A stretch of DNA of 64,000 bases from positions 434,001-498,000 of the forward strand of contig JASJZC010000002.1 of NCBI GenBank assembly GCA_037178855.1, written 5' to 3'. The position numbers and the translations under genes were made by a program. Below, piece by piece: positions 1-10,707 of the stretch. Each line of letters begins with the position of its first letter. The stretch's first letter is position 1. Source of the stretch: Oscheius sp. JU75. Lineage: Eukaryota > Nematoda > Chromadorea > Rhabditida > Rhabditidae. Below the pieces are notes generated by a model that saw only the letters and a program-made list of their open reading frames with translations, had not been told where the DNA came from and ran no database searches.

Positions 1-128
1 GTCTTATCAAGGAGAGCATTGGTTTGAGTTCCGCTCTTCTACAAAATTTTTTTTGGTAAAGCTTTGCTAAAACTGAGAAATAGAGATCACAGAGTTTTGA
101 AGAAAATTTAAACGAGCGGTGGTATCAG

Positions 129-1245
129 CTAGGATATTCCGTTGAACTCCATTGAAGAGAAGACCTGTCTGTCACAAATCGGCTGACATTCTCTGTAGTT
201 TTTGGAGCAGACGCGACGGAAGACATCGAACTGAAACAAAAGCTATCACTCTGGTTCGTTAAGTCGCGCCTGTACCACCTCGTCTGCGCTGCAATCGCGA
301 AAGTCATGGGGCTACTATTTTCTACCTCCCCGGATAGCCAATTAGGTGCTAAAAGATAGCTATTGTGATCAGAATTCCTGTTTTTCTCTACCCGTCGAGA
401 GACAGTGCCTATTCCTCGATTGGCATGCCTGAGGTTTTACCTGTCCTTTCGAAATCCATATCGGTTTCATCATCACCGTCCAGATGACAGTTTCCGAGTA
501 GGGAGCAGTGGTTAAGGAGCCCTCGTAGGTAAAATATTCGGATCCTAAAAGCTTTTTAAACTTCAAATTTAAGCACTGACCTAATGGGATTAGTCTAGAA
601 ATCTCAAAGTCTTCAGGGAAATAGGCTTCTCCTCCCTCGGCGGCTTTCTCCACAAGGTCTACAACTATTTGAAAGCCGTCATTTTGATCTCCTTCCGCGA
701 GAAAAACTCCCACTACGGCTAGACCGTCAGGTTGAGCTGCGGCTACTTCACAAGTACCATAACGTGTGTTCCAGAATACAAAGTGGACCTGGAAATAAGA
801 GTATACGGGTGTAAACCGTCCTACCTCCCCGCCAAAATGCTTTCCATTAACAGTGTGCTCGCTGCCACAATCTGAGGAATTTGCCCAATGGGCATGAAAT
901 TGGGCCAGGCGGAAAGTTCCAGGGAGGTGAGGCCCTCTCATTGCTGAAAGGTTCGATACTTTTATGATAGACGATCGCTTACTGGTATTGCAGTCATCTC
1001 GGACCAAAGCTTTCCACGATGACGGGGTGACAGTCATGGCAGAGATATCACCAGAATGGGAATCGATTTGGAGATGACAGGCCTGAATGTTAAACGTCTC
1101 TGTTCACTGTCACTGTCCACTGTCCCTGTCGCAAACTCACATCACACTTCTGCTTGTCAAAGCAACATGATTCTGTGTTGATGTCAATCGGCGACTGTCT
1201 CTTCCCAGCATTGTCAATATGGGCACGGAACATTAGACGGTACAT
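129..1245 (-). CDS. Alpha-carbonic anhydrase
   Basis: Zinc enzyme that interconverts CO2 and bicarbonate. Four exons: 1245-1141, 1082-825, 788-441 and 230-129, 270 codons plus TAG. The 36-nt intron at 789-824 is in frame, so the open frame reads through it. Family signatures are clear: GKRQSPIDIN near residue 17; QFHAHW near 96-101 with two of the three zinc histidines; GSEHTV with the gatekeeper Glu; VHFVFWN with the third zinc His; LTTAP with the catalytic Thr; NYR near the C terminus. Departures from the family: the NNGH strand motif before the first zinc site is not recognisable, the usual ELHLVHW reads QVHFVFW, and LTTPP reads LTTAP. The start used is the first Met of the exon carrying SPIDIN. 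No signal peptide is visible, so an upstream exon may have been missed. Confidence 0.92.
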
Positions 1246-2250
1246 AATCTTAAATTTACTGCATTTCGTTAGGCTTCGCTATCAAATACAGAAAAAAAAC
1301 TAGAGAAAGAGGACACATCATCAGGCACGAGGAAGGGCTCATCCCCTTTTTTCCTCCCACCTCCCTCTAGAGATTACGAGCTGTTTCATATCTTCCATAT
1401 GTCTCAAACAACCCTGGTCATAGATCGAGACCCTAGAATAACTATGTCCTTTTCTCACAGTTAGTGGGTATTAGCGTGAGAGACAGAGGGAGAATTTCCG
1501 TGAAAATTGACTTAGTGAGAACAATGAAAAAGAGGAAATGTCACGCGAGCTGAAAGGATTTTTGGCAAGCAAGTACTGAATGGAGATTCCTACCAAATTA
1601 TATGTAGCTGAAAACTGAGAGAGATTGAGAGATAAAGAGACAGAAAGAAAGGGAGACTTTTAGGGAGCCTGCAAAACGAACAGCTGATTAGTTTGCTATT
1701 TGAACTCTTGAATCTTTCGGGTAGTGAACTTTTAGCACAATTCGACGCGCAAATCTTTGATCTCTACCGTGAAAAGGAGACTCTCAGCTGCTCGAAAAGA
1801 CTTAAAAAAATTGTCGTGCAAATTTCGAGCTTATTGCACTACCTTGATTGATGCAGGGGAAAAAATGGAAGTTCGGTGCGAGCATGGTGGGCACGGTGCG
1901 TTGGATAACTCGAAAAGTAGAAGTCAGACAGGTGAAATAGCAGTTACCTAATTGGTTTACCAATTAGGGGAGAGTGCAGAAGAGGGGCGGGTGGACAACG
2001 CGCACCCGTGATAATATGATCCGTTTCTAGGAGACGACAGCTGTTGGGACAGAGAAATTGTTGGAATACCGGGACGGAATCTTTCTCTATCTCTCTTCAC
2101 ATATTTTGAGAGAGAGAGAGAAACCAGGTTAGAGAGTATTAAATTAGCTGGAAAACCACTTCTTCTACCAGTGAATGATAAATTTTAATAGCTATCAAGA
2201 TTACAAAAGATGTTTAAAATATAGATCGTCGTGGATATCTTGAGTTCGGT
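1246..2250. other. Spacer between carbonic anhydrase and the zinc-finger gene
   Basis: About 1 kb. It may hold the unrecognised 5' exon of the carbonic anhydrase. The rest is A+T-rich with short GAGAGACAGA-type tracts near 1480-1660 and 2100. I see no supported exon. Confidence 0.5.
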
Positions 2251-4285
2251 CTAGACATTCATGAATTTCTCAAAGACGTGACGATCCAGGTGACTGTTGT
2301 AGCTCTCTACTCCAACAAGAACTTCCGAGCAGACGGGGCAGGGCTAAAAGAGGGCATCGTCTCTCTCTTTGTCATTATGCCTCTCTGTCTCTTTGCCTCT
2401 CTCTTACTATCCCTTACCATAGGCCATATGAAGGTCTTCGGATCTTCGGAAAACTCAGTGAACGGCGGGTTCTTCCAAAGCTTGTTGTCCTTCTCCAGCA
2501 TGGAACTGATCTTCTCCTGGAAAATCGTATTTGGAAGACTTATGATTATCTCTACCAGAGGAGATTTGACTCCTGTACTCTTTCTTCCTCCGGAATGAGA
2601 AACCTGGTGTGGAACAGATGTAGGCACAGAGGAAGGTGAAAGGAGAGCTTCAGTGAGAATGACTAGATCGGCAACAACGGATCGAACTGCGGAAGCTGTC
2701 TGAGCAGCAGTCTCTACCTTCCTGACAGGCTTTCTGATTCGCTTTCGCGGAACCTTGAACTTCTTATTGTCAGCGAGATTGTTTTGCTTTTGAAGATTTT
2801 CAAAATTCTTCAGGTCGATCGGGAAGAGAGAACACCAATGACTGACGTTTTCGTAGATGTAACGAGATCTCTGAAAACGGATGTAATCAAAAGTCGAGAT
2901 AGAGAGACATAGACTCACCATGGAAAAGAACCAGTGCCAGTCCGGAATCGGCCCAACACATAAGCTGGCCAGAATTAGCTCATCAATCATATTTGGCTGG
3001 CAATTTTTTGGATCGAATTGATTAACATTGGCAGTGATATGGCTCAAAAGATCCGCAAAATCTTGGACTTCTTTATGCTTGAGACTATTCAAGGTTTCTT
3101 TCTTCTTGGTTCTACGTATCTTCGACGGAACAGTTTGGTTCAGATAGAACGGAATCGGAGTCTGGTTATAGGACTCGAATCCTGCCATCATGCCCTGGTA
3201 GAGATCGACCGGAGGAGAGAGAAGATCAGCAACGATTCTCTCTGTCTAAAAGATGTTACAGTATACTATCACTATCTTTCTATCTATCTATCTTTCTGTC
3301 TCTCTACTTTTCTGTCACTCTGTCACTTTGTCTCTCTCTCTGTGTCTGAACAAAAAAAACTTACGGCAGTCTCCAATGGACACTTCACGGGGCTCTTCTG
3401 GAAATTCTTGGTCTATAGAACAGTAACTGTGTCAGAACTTGACTTACAAGAAGATGGTTGATAAGGAAGCTGTTGTTCACCGTAGGTAAATGAACAGTGG
3501 CTGGTCCCTCGGGCGATGTCTAGTAACCTACTTGACTACCTGTATCTTGACTCACCTCAATATTTCGACTGAAACCCTGAATCTCAGGTCCCCTCATGGT
3601 ACATTCGTCTTCATGTATTAGGTTTTCAAGAATGGAAGGATTCTTCAGGACATCTGACATTTCTTTGCCTGTTACTTGACTCAGTTGCTGAAAATGATGT
3701 GTGAGAAGGACAGCGACTGTGACAATGATAGTGACCCACCTGAATATTTCTCAAACTGGCACCAATTTCTGCATCCGGATCGACGAAATGTTCCATAGCT
3801 GCAAACTGCCAGTTGTAAAAACACTTCTCATTTCGAAAGATCATATTTTCGCGCCCTCTAACAAATGTCGCGGTGAGATTGAGGGGAGAGGATTGGCACT
3901 GTCTGGGAGCAGTAAAACATTCTAAAGTTGCCGGCATGACAGCTGGTAAATCATTTTAACGCGCGCGACCATATTCCCATAGCAGAGGAGTAAACTATTG
4001 GACAGGGCACTGCTGCAAGTAGGAATGAGTCATGAACGGTCATGATAGAGCTGGGAAACAGTGATAGTGCAGATAGACAGAGAGACAGAGACAGGGAGAC
4101 TGAGTGACAGAGGGACAGAGATACAGAGAGACTGGAAGGGCTCAAATAAATAAGAGCGAGAGTGGCTGTATCGTGCCCGTAGCCCTTGACTCATCTCCAG
4201 AAAATCTATACTCACCGTGTTTATAGAAAGCACCCAGCTGACCGGAGCCAAAATGGCAAATCTCACACTTGAACCAACTGGCCAT
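2251..4285 (-). CDS. Unrecognised protein with C-terminal C2H2/UBZ-like zinc finger
   Basis: Eight exons: 4285-4216, 3942-3740, 3687-3556, 3519-3448, 3412-3365, 3245-2919, 2870-2418 and 2343-2251. They total 466 codons with consistent phases and good GT/AG borders. I do not recognise the family. An early C-x2-C (KCEIC, residues 6-10) lies near the N terminus, followed by YNWQFAAMEHF in the second exon. The middle has IVADLLSPPVDLYQG, then a strongly basic stretch with KVPRKRIRKPVRK, suggesting a nuclear protein. The last exon ends in PCPVCSEVL...SHLDRHVFEKF, a C-x2-C-x12-H-x3-H finger resembling the ubiquitin-binding fingers of DNA-repair and TAX1BP1-type proteins. The start Met is the first in the exon with CEIC; the 4216 junction phase (G|CT) is compatible but not proven. 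Nuclear location and ubiquitin binding are inferences. Confidence 0.68.
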
Positions 4286-6074
4286 GCTTCTGGAATCGAT
4301 CGGATCTGTAGTCAACAGGACAAAAAGTCAGCTGGGGGCCGGCCTCCTTCTATTGTCTATGCCTCGAAATGTAGTTTTTCCGAGACATCCGCACCTGTTG
4401 GTCAAAAGGCGTTTGTGAAAAACGTATTGAAAGAGACAGAGACAGAGGGAGCGACCCAACATTTACGGCCAGCAAAAATGACACGAGAGGGCCACTGACT
4501 AATGGCCGGGTGATGATTTGAAGAGGTAGAGGAATGGGCTATGTTTTGTCACCTATTCTTGACGAGGAATTTTGTAAACATAATAGGCGGGTTTGCAGAA
4601 GAAGGTCAAGAGTCAGGGTCTCTCTGTATCTCTGTAGAGAAGGCAAGGGATGAGTCAAGTCATGAATGAGAGTACATAACTGAGTTCAGTAGTCTCGAAA
4701 CAGGGAGGTTCAGACACAGGAAGGACGACCCGTCATGTACTGTTCCATGAGACATTGAAAGAATACAAGGAATGAGAAGGGGTTCGGTAGTCAAGAGACG
4801 TAGTGACATGTTCATTCAAAGTACAGTTACAAGTATCACTGTAGGTACTATCAATCTTTGGCTCCGAATGACCGTTCTTCTATGATCCTCGTGTCTCCTC
4901 GTACTCCTGAAATAGCTTCTGAAAAAGAGAATGAACAATTCGATAAGCCGAAAGATTATAGAGATAAAATCCATGATTCCAGCGCGAAACGCAGACACAG
5001 GAGCGATTTTGGTTTCTGGGTATTTCCAGATTTTTTCTAAAGCAAAAGCACTCTAATTACCAAGTTATGTCGAGAGAATCCTGACAAGACTCCTAAGCTT
5101 GCAGTTAGAGTCTATTAGTTCCAGTGCTTCTCGTCTTGGAAGGCTGCTCTCTCTTCACTACTACCCAGGTCCGAAGATTATCAGTCTACCCTCCGAGGGC
5201 CTGATCGAGATTCGGAAAATCGGGTAGTGGAGACTGAGAGTTGTGTCTTGAGATGGGAGAATCGGGGGTTTAAGAGTTCAAAAACCGGCAGCCTCCTCAT
5301 TAGTAACTTTTTCCTCTCCCGACTGCTTATTTTCAAACTACTTTCAGGAGCCGCCTTACGACAAAGATGCCTTCTCATGTGCATCGTCTGTGGATGTACT
5401 GGAGAGACTTCCATGCATCAAGGATTGTTAAACAGTCGCTCTTATCGCTTTAGAAGCTGCACCTACTGCTACAGCTGAAGAGTGACAGGTTAGTGGTCGT
5501 GTCTCTCCTGTTTCTGTCTCGAAAGTTTCTGTCGATAGGGAGGGAGGCGGTCAGTTCAAATGAAAAATAAAAAGACTAGAAGGGAACTGTTGTCGGACAG
5601 GGACAAGGAGACAGACAGTTTAGACAGAAAAGAAAAAGACTTGAGGGGAATTTAAGAAGAAAACGAGTATATACCCCCAACGCAGCGCGAGTGAAGAAAC
5701 AGTATGGGTAGGACAAATGCGATGCGAAAGATTTTTGGTGGACACGAAAGCGGGTTGATGCGGTCACCTTGTAGGTTTGCAATGTTCTGCAAAGTTATAG
5801 AACGAGATCTCCAACTCTTAGATACATATTTAATCTTGTTCAAACAGAGATGATCTTAAGGTGAGACAATTTGTCTTCAATTGCTTATTTTTATGTTAAG
5901 ATTCTGTTTAGCAGCTACGAGAAAAAGCAAGAGAACGAGTTTGTGATAAAGCGGCAAAACCGTCGAAGAAAGATCATCTATACGGACCCGGAATCCATTA
6001 AACTCTCCTTCGAATAATGTTCCTCTTACATTCAGACTAATGAAATTGTTTATTTTTATTTGTCATCTACCCTT
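4286..6074. other. Spacer, no supported gene
   Basis: About 1.8 kb. It holds opposing short open frames at 4816-5040 and 5181-5478, none with recognisable motifs or convincing exon chains. Nothing that I can call. Confidence 0.45.
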
Positions 6075-6923
6075 CTATTTACACTTCTTAGGACAGACAG
6101 TCCTGCTTTCCAGTCCTCTCTTATGATATCCAATCACTCCTGCGGCCACGTTTCCTCCGGCAACGAACTGTAAACGAATGACTCTCTGTTCATGGAAAAA
6201 CACTCACGTTCCATTGACTACACTCTGTCAGATCCTTGTTTCTGGGACCTGCTCCTTTCAGTGGGAGAGAAAATTTGGCATAGATGGAATTGACTGGAAG
6301 CAGAGATTGAGTGAGGAGAGACAGAAAGATAGAGAGACAGAGAGGCAGACGGAGACATAGAGACGGATAGACGGAGAGAAAGAGAAACAGAGAGAAAAGA
6401 GAGAGAGAGAATGAGAGACGGGGTAATAGAGTGATAGAGAGACAGTCTAGACTCACATGTGTACTCTATGTAGTCTTCGTTGATGTACGATTTATCGTCA
6501 AGAAGGGGCATGTTGTATTCTTCAGTGTGACCGGTAACAAACTGGGGCTTATTGTTCTCTACAATCAGTAGGATCACTTCCTGGTCGTTCTGAAAAGATT
6601 GGTGTTCTACTGTCACTGTTCCTTTGTTTACTCCCAACCATTCTTCAGTTTTTTGGAACAGTTTTGGATCAAAACCAGTTCTACTTTGCAGCAAACAACT
6701 AGCAGGACGAACGGAACTCGGGCACCACACACCGACCTACCATAGTAGTTCCAAAGCCAATTCCTGTCCACTGATTGTCTGACAGGTCCTCGTTACTGAA
6801 TTCGATGACCACATTCCCATCAGCCACCTTCCATTTGGCCGTGTAGGCTCCATTAGTATAGGAACAGTCGGAATCCGAGAGAACTGTGACGACCAGGACA
6901 GACACAGTCAAGAGAAACAACAT
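6075..6923 (-). CDS. Secreted single-DOMON-domain protein
   Basis: Four exons: 6923-6741, 6589-6457, 6293-6208 and 6167-6075; 164 aa. Residues 1-16 (MLFLLTVSVLVVTVLS) form a signal peptide. The mature part follows the DOMON pattern: a beta strand with YTAKWKV, then NQWTGIGFGTTM corresponding to the WVAVGFS..M strand, NDQEVILLIV for the following strand, and a later strand YAKFSLPLKG. The family binds haem or sugars in extracellular or membrane redox proteins. Here there is no cytochrome b561 or monooxygenase domain, so the ligand is unknown. The methionine in GIGFGTTM is kept. The protein ends CPKKCK with paired cysteines that could form a disulfide. Introns contain GACAGAGA tracts. Confidence 0.87.
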
Positions 6924-7321
6924 GGTCGGGCAGTTGAGAGAGAGAGAGAGAGAAAGACGAACGCGGAACTGTGCAGAAGGATTGAAAAAACTCCCTTGTT
7001 ACAGTGGTAAGGGTCAAGGAACGCCCCAGTCGGATCGATCTGTTCCGCTTCTTCTAGTAGCGGCCTGTCAGACCGAGAAGATTGAATTGTTATAAGAATG
7101 GAAGAGTTGTTACAGTCTCTTTGTTATGTCTTTGGTTTTCGGGGAAGTAGACGTAAACAAGGAGACAGAAACAGTGAGAGTTCGGTGTAGATCTCTAAGA
7201 GACCAGAATTTGTACCCAGGATCTAGATTACGGACAGCCTGACCAGACTATGGACCAAGGATCTAGATTATGGACAGTCTGACTAGGCTACTCTCCCGCC
7301 ATTCGTAACTGACTCACTAGG

Positions 7322-7618
7322 CTATCGACTTTCTGGACTAGACAAACATTTCCCATCTTCTCTAGTTCTCTGCAGCTCAAAAGATGGCGGACTCGGACTT
7401 TCTTCCGTCACCACGTGTTGGCCATTAACCAATAAAATTGCTTGGAGATAAGGAGTTAGAGACTCTCTCGTCTTCTCCAGCAATGTTGAAGGGTTTGTAA
7501 ATTGTCTTTGAGGAGATGCTAATAGTTTAGCTCTGCTCTTGGCCACTCTTGCCGTAGTCGTCTTCACGGATCTTCCGGATTTGGGATATCCTGGGTGGAG
7601 CTGTCCAGCTGCCGTCAT
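7322..7618 (-). CDS. Hypothetical basic small ORF
   Basis: An uninterrupted 98-codon frame starting at a true ATG, rich in Lys/Arg/Ser/Thr (KTTTARVAKSRAKLLASPQ near residues 19-38). It lies just upstream of, and divergent from, the phospholipase gene. No family was recognised and no splice partner is evident. It could be a chance frame or a single exon of a longer gene. Confidence 0.25.
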   Translation of the reverse strand: MTAAGQLHPGYPKSGRSVKTTTARVAKSRAKLLASPQRQFTNPSTLLEKTRESLTPYLQAILLVNGQHVVTEESPSPPSFELQRTREDGKCLSSPESR

Positions 7619-8008
7619 GAAGCCGTGAGTTTTCTGTCACTGTCACTGCCCCTCAACCACAGCCACTTGACTACCAACTCTTCTCAAAGTCCATTAAGAA
7701 ATAGATCTCTTGGTGGACTACTGACCCCTATCTCTGGCTCACACCCTCATAGCCATTCGTCAATCTCTCTCTATGCCAAGAAGCATAACAGTCAGGTCTA
7801 TTACTGTCGGGGTATGACTATTTCAGTTCTCTGAGATAGTGAACAAGCTAATGTAGCCGAACAATAGACAGGGAGAGACAGAACATCGTCTACTTACCAT
7901 AGACAAAAAAGAGCCTTTTGGTTTGACAGTTAGTCTCTGTCCGTCAAGTTTCCTCTTTCTGTCTCTGTCTCGTTTCTGTCGTTCTGCCAATCACCGTCAC
8001 TTTTCCAG

Positions 8009-9818
8009 AAGTGCCAAAGTTCCTACCTCTGCCCATCAGGTTCGTTTCGCCGACATCAAGGTCACCGCCGCCATGGGAGACTCTTTGACGGCTGCCAATG
8101 GAGCCGGAGCTGAGAGGGGCGATCCCCTGGCTGTGATTCTCCAATACAGAGGACTGGCCTTCCAGATTGGAGGAGACAAGTCTCTCGACGAGCATGTGAC
8201 GCTCACCAGTGTGTCTCTCTATGTCTCCTTCCCATCTTCTTTTCAGATGTTCTGAAGAAATTCAATTCCAAGCTGGTCGGATATTCTACAGGAATCGGTT
8301 CCTCCAATGTCTGGGAGATCAGTCAGCTGAACCAGGCTGTTCCGGGAGCGGAGACCATTGACATGCCAACCCAGGCTCGTCGTCTGGTCAATTTGATGTC
8401 GACTCACAGCCAAATCAATGTCAAGAATGACTGGAAACTGATCAACATCTTCATCGGGGCCAATGACATGTGCGCCTACTGTGATACCAATGGAACGGTA
8501 GGTAACAGTGACAGTGAAAGTGACATGGTTCCTTGTTCTTTCTTCACCTTTGTACCTCCTTTCCAAACTCGTAAAGGTCCCAAATTTTATGGCCAGAAAG
8601 GCGTCAACTTGGGAGATAACAGTGAACCAGAAAACAGAGCAGTCTATAGTTTGATACAGGCAGAACGACAGAGAGAGACAGTTTCTACTCAATTCTAGGG
8701 CGCGTATGCTCCCTCGACCTTCAAGAAGAATCTGGTCACTGCTGTCCAGATCCTCAAGGATAACCTTCCCAGGTCTGACTCTGTCTCTGCCAAAAACCTG
8801 TCCAATTTTCAGAACCATCGTCTCCCTGACAGGAATGTTCGACATGGGCATGTTGAGGACAATCGATCACAAGAAGTATGGCTGCGATGAGCTCCACACT
8901 TTCGAGTGTCCCTGTGAGAAGAATAAGGCCTTCACCGACCCGGATATCAGTAATGCCTGTCATTTGGAGATGCAGGCTGAGCAGGAAATCCAGGATGAAG
9001 GAACTTTTGACACGACGGACGACTTCACATTTGTGATTCAACCTTTCTTCAATTATATCACCACGCCACCGATGGTAAGGATTTGATGGAGAGACAGTGC
9101 GACAGAGAGTGACAGTGGCATAGAGACAGAGAGACAGGGAGAAAGGGAAACAGAGAGAAAGAGAACAGATGGTAAGTCATTAAATTGTGATCTTTGAAAT
9201 GAGCCGCAGCAGAAAACAAGCCACAGGTTCCTCCAATGTCTGGGAAATCAGTCAGCTGTACCAGGCTATTCCGGGAGCGGCGACCCAGACCATGTTCAGC
9301 GCCCTCGAGAACCTTAGTAACTTGTAAAAACACTTCTCGTCCGGGGATGGCATGAAATGAGGAGAGAGACAGTGACAGAAGCAGAGGTCGTCGTTAAGTT
9401 TAAACACTCTTGACTGCCTATTTGGGTCATTGGCTAGACTGCTGACTAAATAGACAGAGTAGAGAGAGTAACAGTCGGACTCTTGACTACCTACTGGATT
9501 TGGGCCCTCTGTCTTAGAAAACTGTCAAAAAAGCTCTTTTCCAGTACGATGGTCGAGTCGACATGAATTGGTTCGCCCCGGACTGTTTCCACTTCTCGCA
9601 GCTCGGTCATGCCAATGTCGGCAAGCATCTCTGGAATACGATTCTTCAGCCAGTCGGAATGAAGCAGACATCGGTAGGAAGAGGACAAAAACATATTGAA
9701 CCCCTGAAAAATTTAGGTTAATTTGTCCGACACAACGATACCTTTGAACTGTCCTGACGCCTCCTGTCCCTACTTCCGCACGACGAAAAACAGTCAGAGC
9801 TGTGTGTTGACCAATTAA
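8009..9818 (+). CDS. Phospholipase B1-like GDSL lipase (5' exon not found)
   Basis: Esterase of the PLB1/SGNH family that removes acyl chains from phospholipids; normally secreted or membrane-anchored. Exons 8009-8208, 8247-8497, 8699-8772, 8813-9074, 9518-9673 and 9717-9818 give 348 codons ending in TAA. Catalytic blocks are intact: AAMGDSLTAANGAG (nucleophile Ser), FNSKLVGYSTGIG, FIGANDMCAYC (oxyanion Asn), DDFTFVIQPFF, and FAPDCFHFS (catalytic Asp/His). The C terminus NCPDASCPYFRTT also matches the family. The first listed exon opens with one base of a split codon, so a 5' exon with the signal peptide must lie upstream, perhaps in 7620-7990; I could not identify it. An AATAAA at 9836-9841 follows the stop. 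The large intron 9075-9517 contains a fossil copy of exon 2 sequence. Confidence 0.93.
9225..9326 (+). pseudogene. Duplicated phospholipase exon fragment inside its own intron
   Basis: The stretch from about 9225 to 9285 is nearly identical to 8297-8355 of the phospholipase exon; both encode SSNVWEISQL. The copy stays open through AIPGAATQTMFSALENLSNL and stops at 9324-9326. Clear homology ends at the PGA(A/E)T region. It has no convincing splice sites. Confidence 0.75.
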
Positions 9819-9835
9819 ACGTGTGGTTTTGAGCA

Positions 9836-9841
9836 AATAAA
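9836..9841 (+). terminator. Poly(A) signal of the phospholipase gene
   Basis: AATAAA 18 bases after the TAA stop. Confidence 0.7.
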
Positions 9842-9966
9842 TGCTGTAAAAATGGCTTGAGAACCATCGGCAACGAGATCAAGGTTGCTTTATGGATACT
9901 TTAGCCAATTTGTACGGAATTGCGTACAAACATTTTCGGGTTCACGACAGTTGTTTTTCATTCTTC

Positions 9967-10187
9967 GCACGGCGTGTTATGCGCATCGCCACTTTTTCAA
10001 ACCGGGCGCAAATGCCGCTCGTATCCTACAGAAATCGTGGTTTAAACCGATTTTGGCACAGAATACCGTATACCCTACATTAATCTAAAAAGAGGCTAGA
10101 GAACTAATTTTGAATTCCCGCCCTCGAAATAGGAGTATGGCGCGAAAAAAATTGGTGACGCTTTTGCATGGGCGTAACACGCCGTGT
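9967..10187. mobile_element. Small inverted-repeat element (copy 1)
   Basis: The left end has CACGGCGTGTTATGCGCAT and the right end has the inverse, ATGGGCGTAACACGCCGTG. The right 160 bp, with TCCCGCCCTCGAAATAGGA, recurs at 15321-15483. It fits a non-autonomous element; no ORF of its own. Confidence 0.6.
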
Positions 10188-10693
10188 TCGTCGTCTCCAA
10201 GCCTTTCTTTTCTTATTTTTAGCCATTTTTCTTTGTTATTTCCCCTCACTTGCCATTAAAAAACGTTTGTTGCTCATTCCATACTCAAAAGCAAGAAAAA
10301 TAATCTCGTCAGAAAACGTACTTCCGCTGTATTCCTTGCCCCTGTTGCCTGTATTCACGACCCTGTCTTTTATTAAAGAAAACCATCGCAAATTAGTACA
10401 ACTTGAGCGAAACATGAGCAGGAATCTTGTGGAGATGTTTGTGGTCTTCGAATAGAGCCACGAGGGCTTGACAATACTGGCCATGAAGTGCATCGATTTC
10501 TTCGCTGGACGGAGTCAGATTTTGCTGTACGCTGAAAGCAAATCAAAGTGCTTGGAGTCTTTTGCCACGTTCTTTATGTCAATCCATCTCGTTTTCGATC
10601 GTCTCAGACTCTAAAATCCACTTTACGATAAAATACGATAAACATCTGCAAAACCTTCCTTGCAATCTATTTTCCCCCAGCCGATATGCCCAA

Positions 10694-10700
10694 TTTTCAG
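10694..10700 (+). promoter_or_regulatory. Probable spliced-leader acceptor of the BTB gene
   Basis: TTTTCAG lies 7 bases before the ATG with no upstream exon visible. This is the typical arrangement of nematode trans-splice sites. Confidence 0.5.
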
Positions 10701-10707
10701 TTAAAAA

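Noticed and set aside
4816-5040. 60-codon frames on both strands, one with a hydrophobic stretch
   Set aside because: Mutually antisense, with several competing splice readings and no conserved motif.
5181-5478. Opposing 77- and 83-codon frames
   Set aside because: Both strands are open over the same bases, neither has a start context, splice partner or motif.
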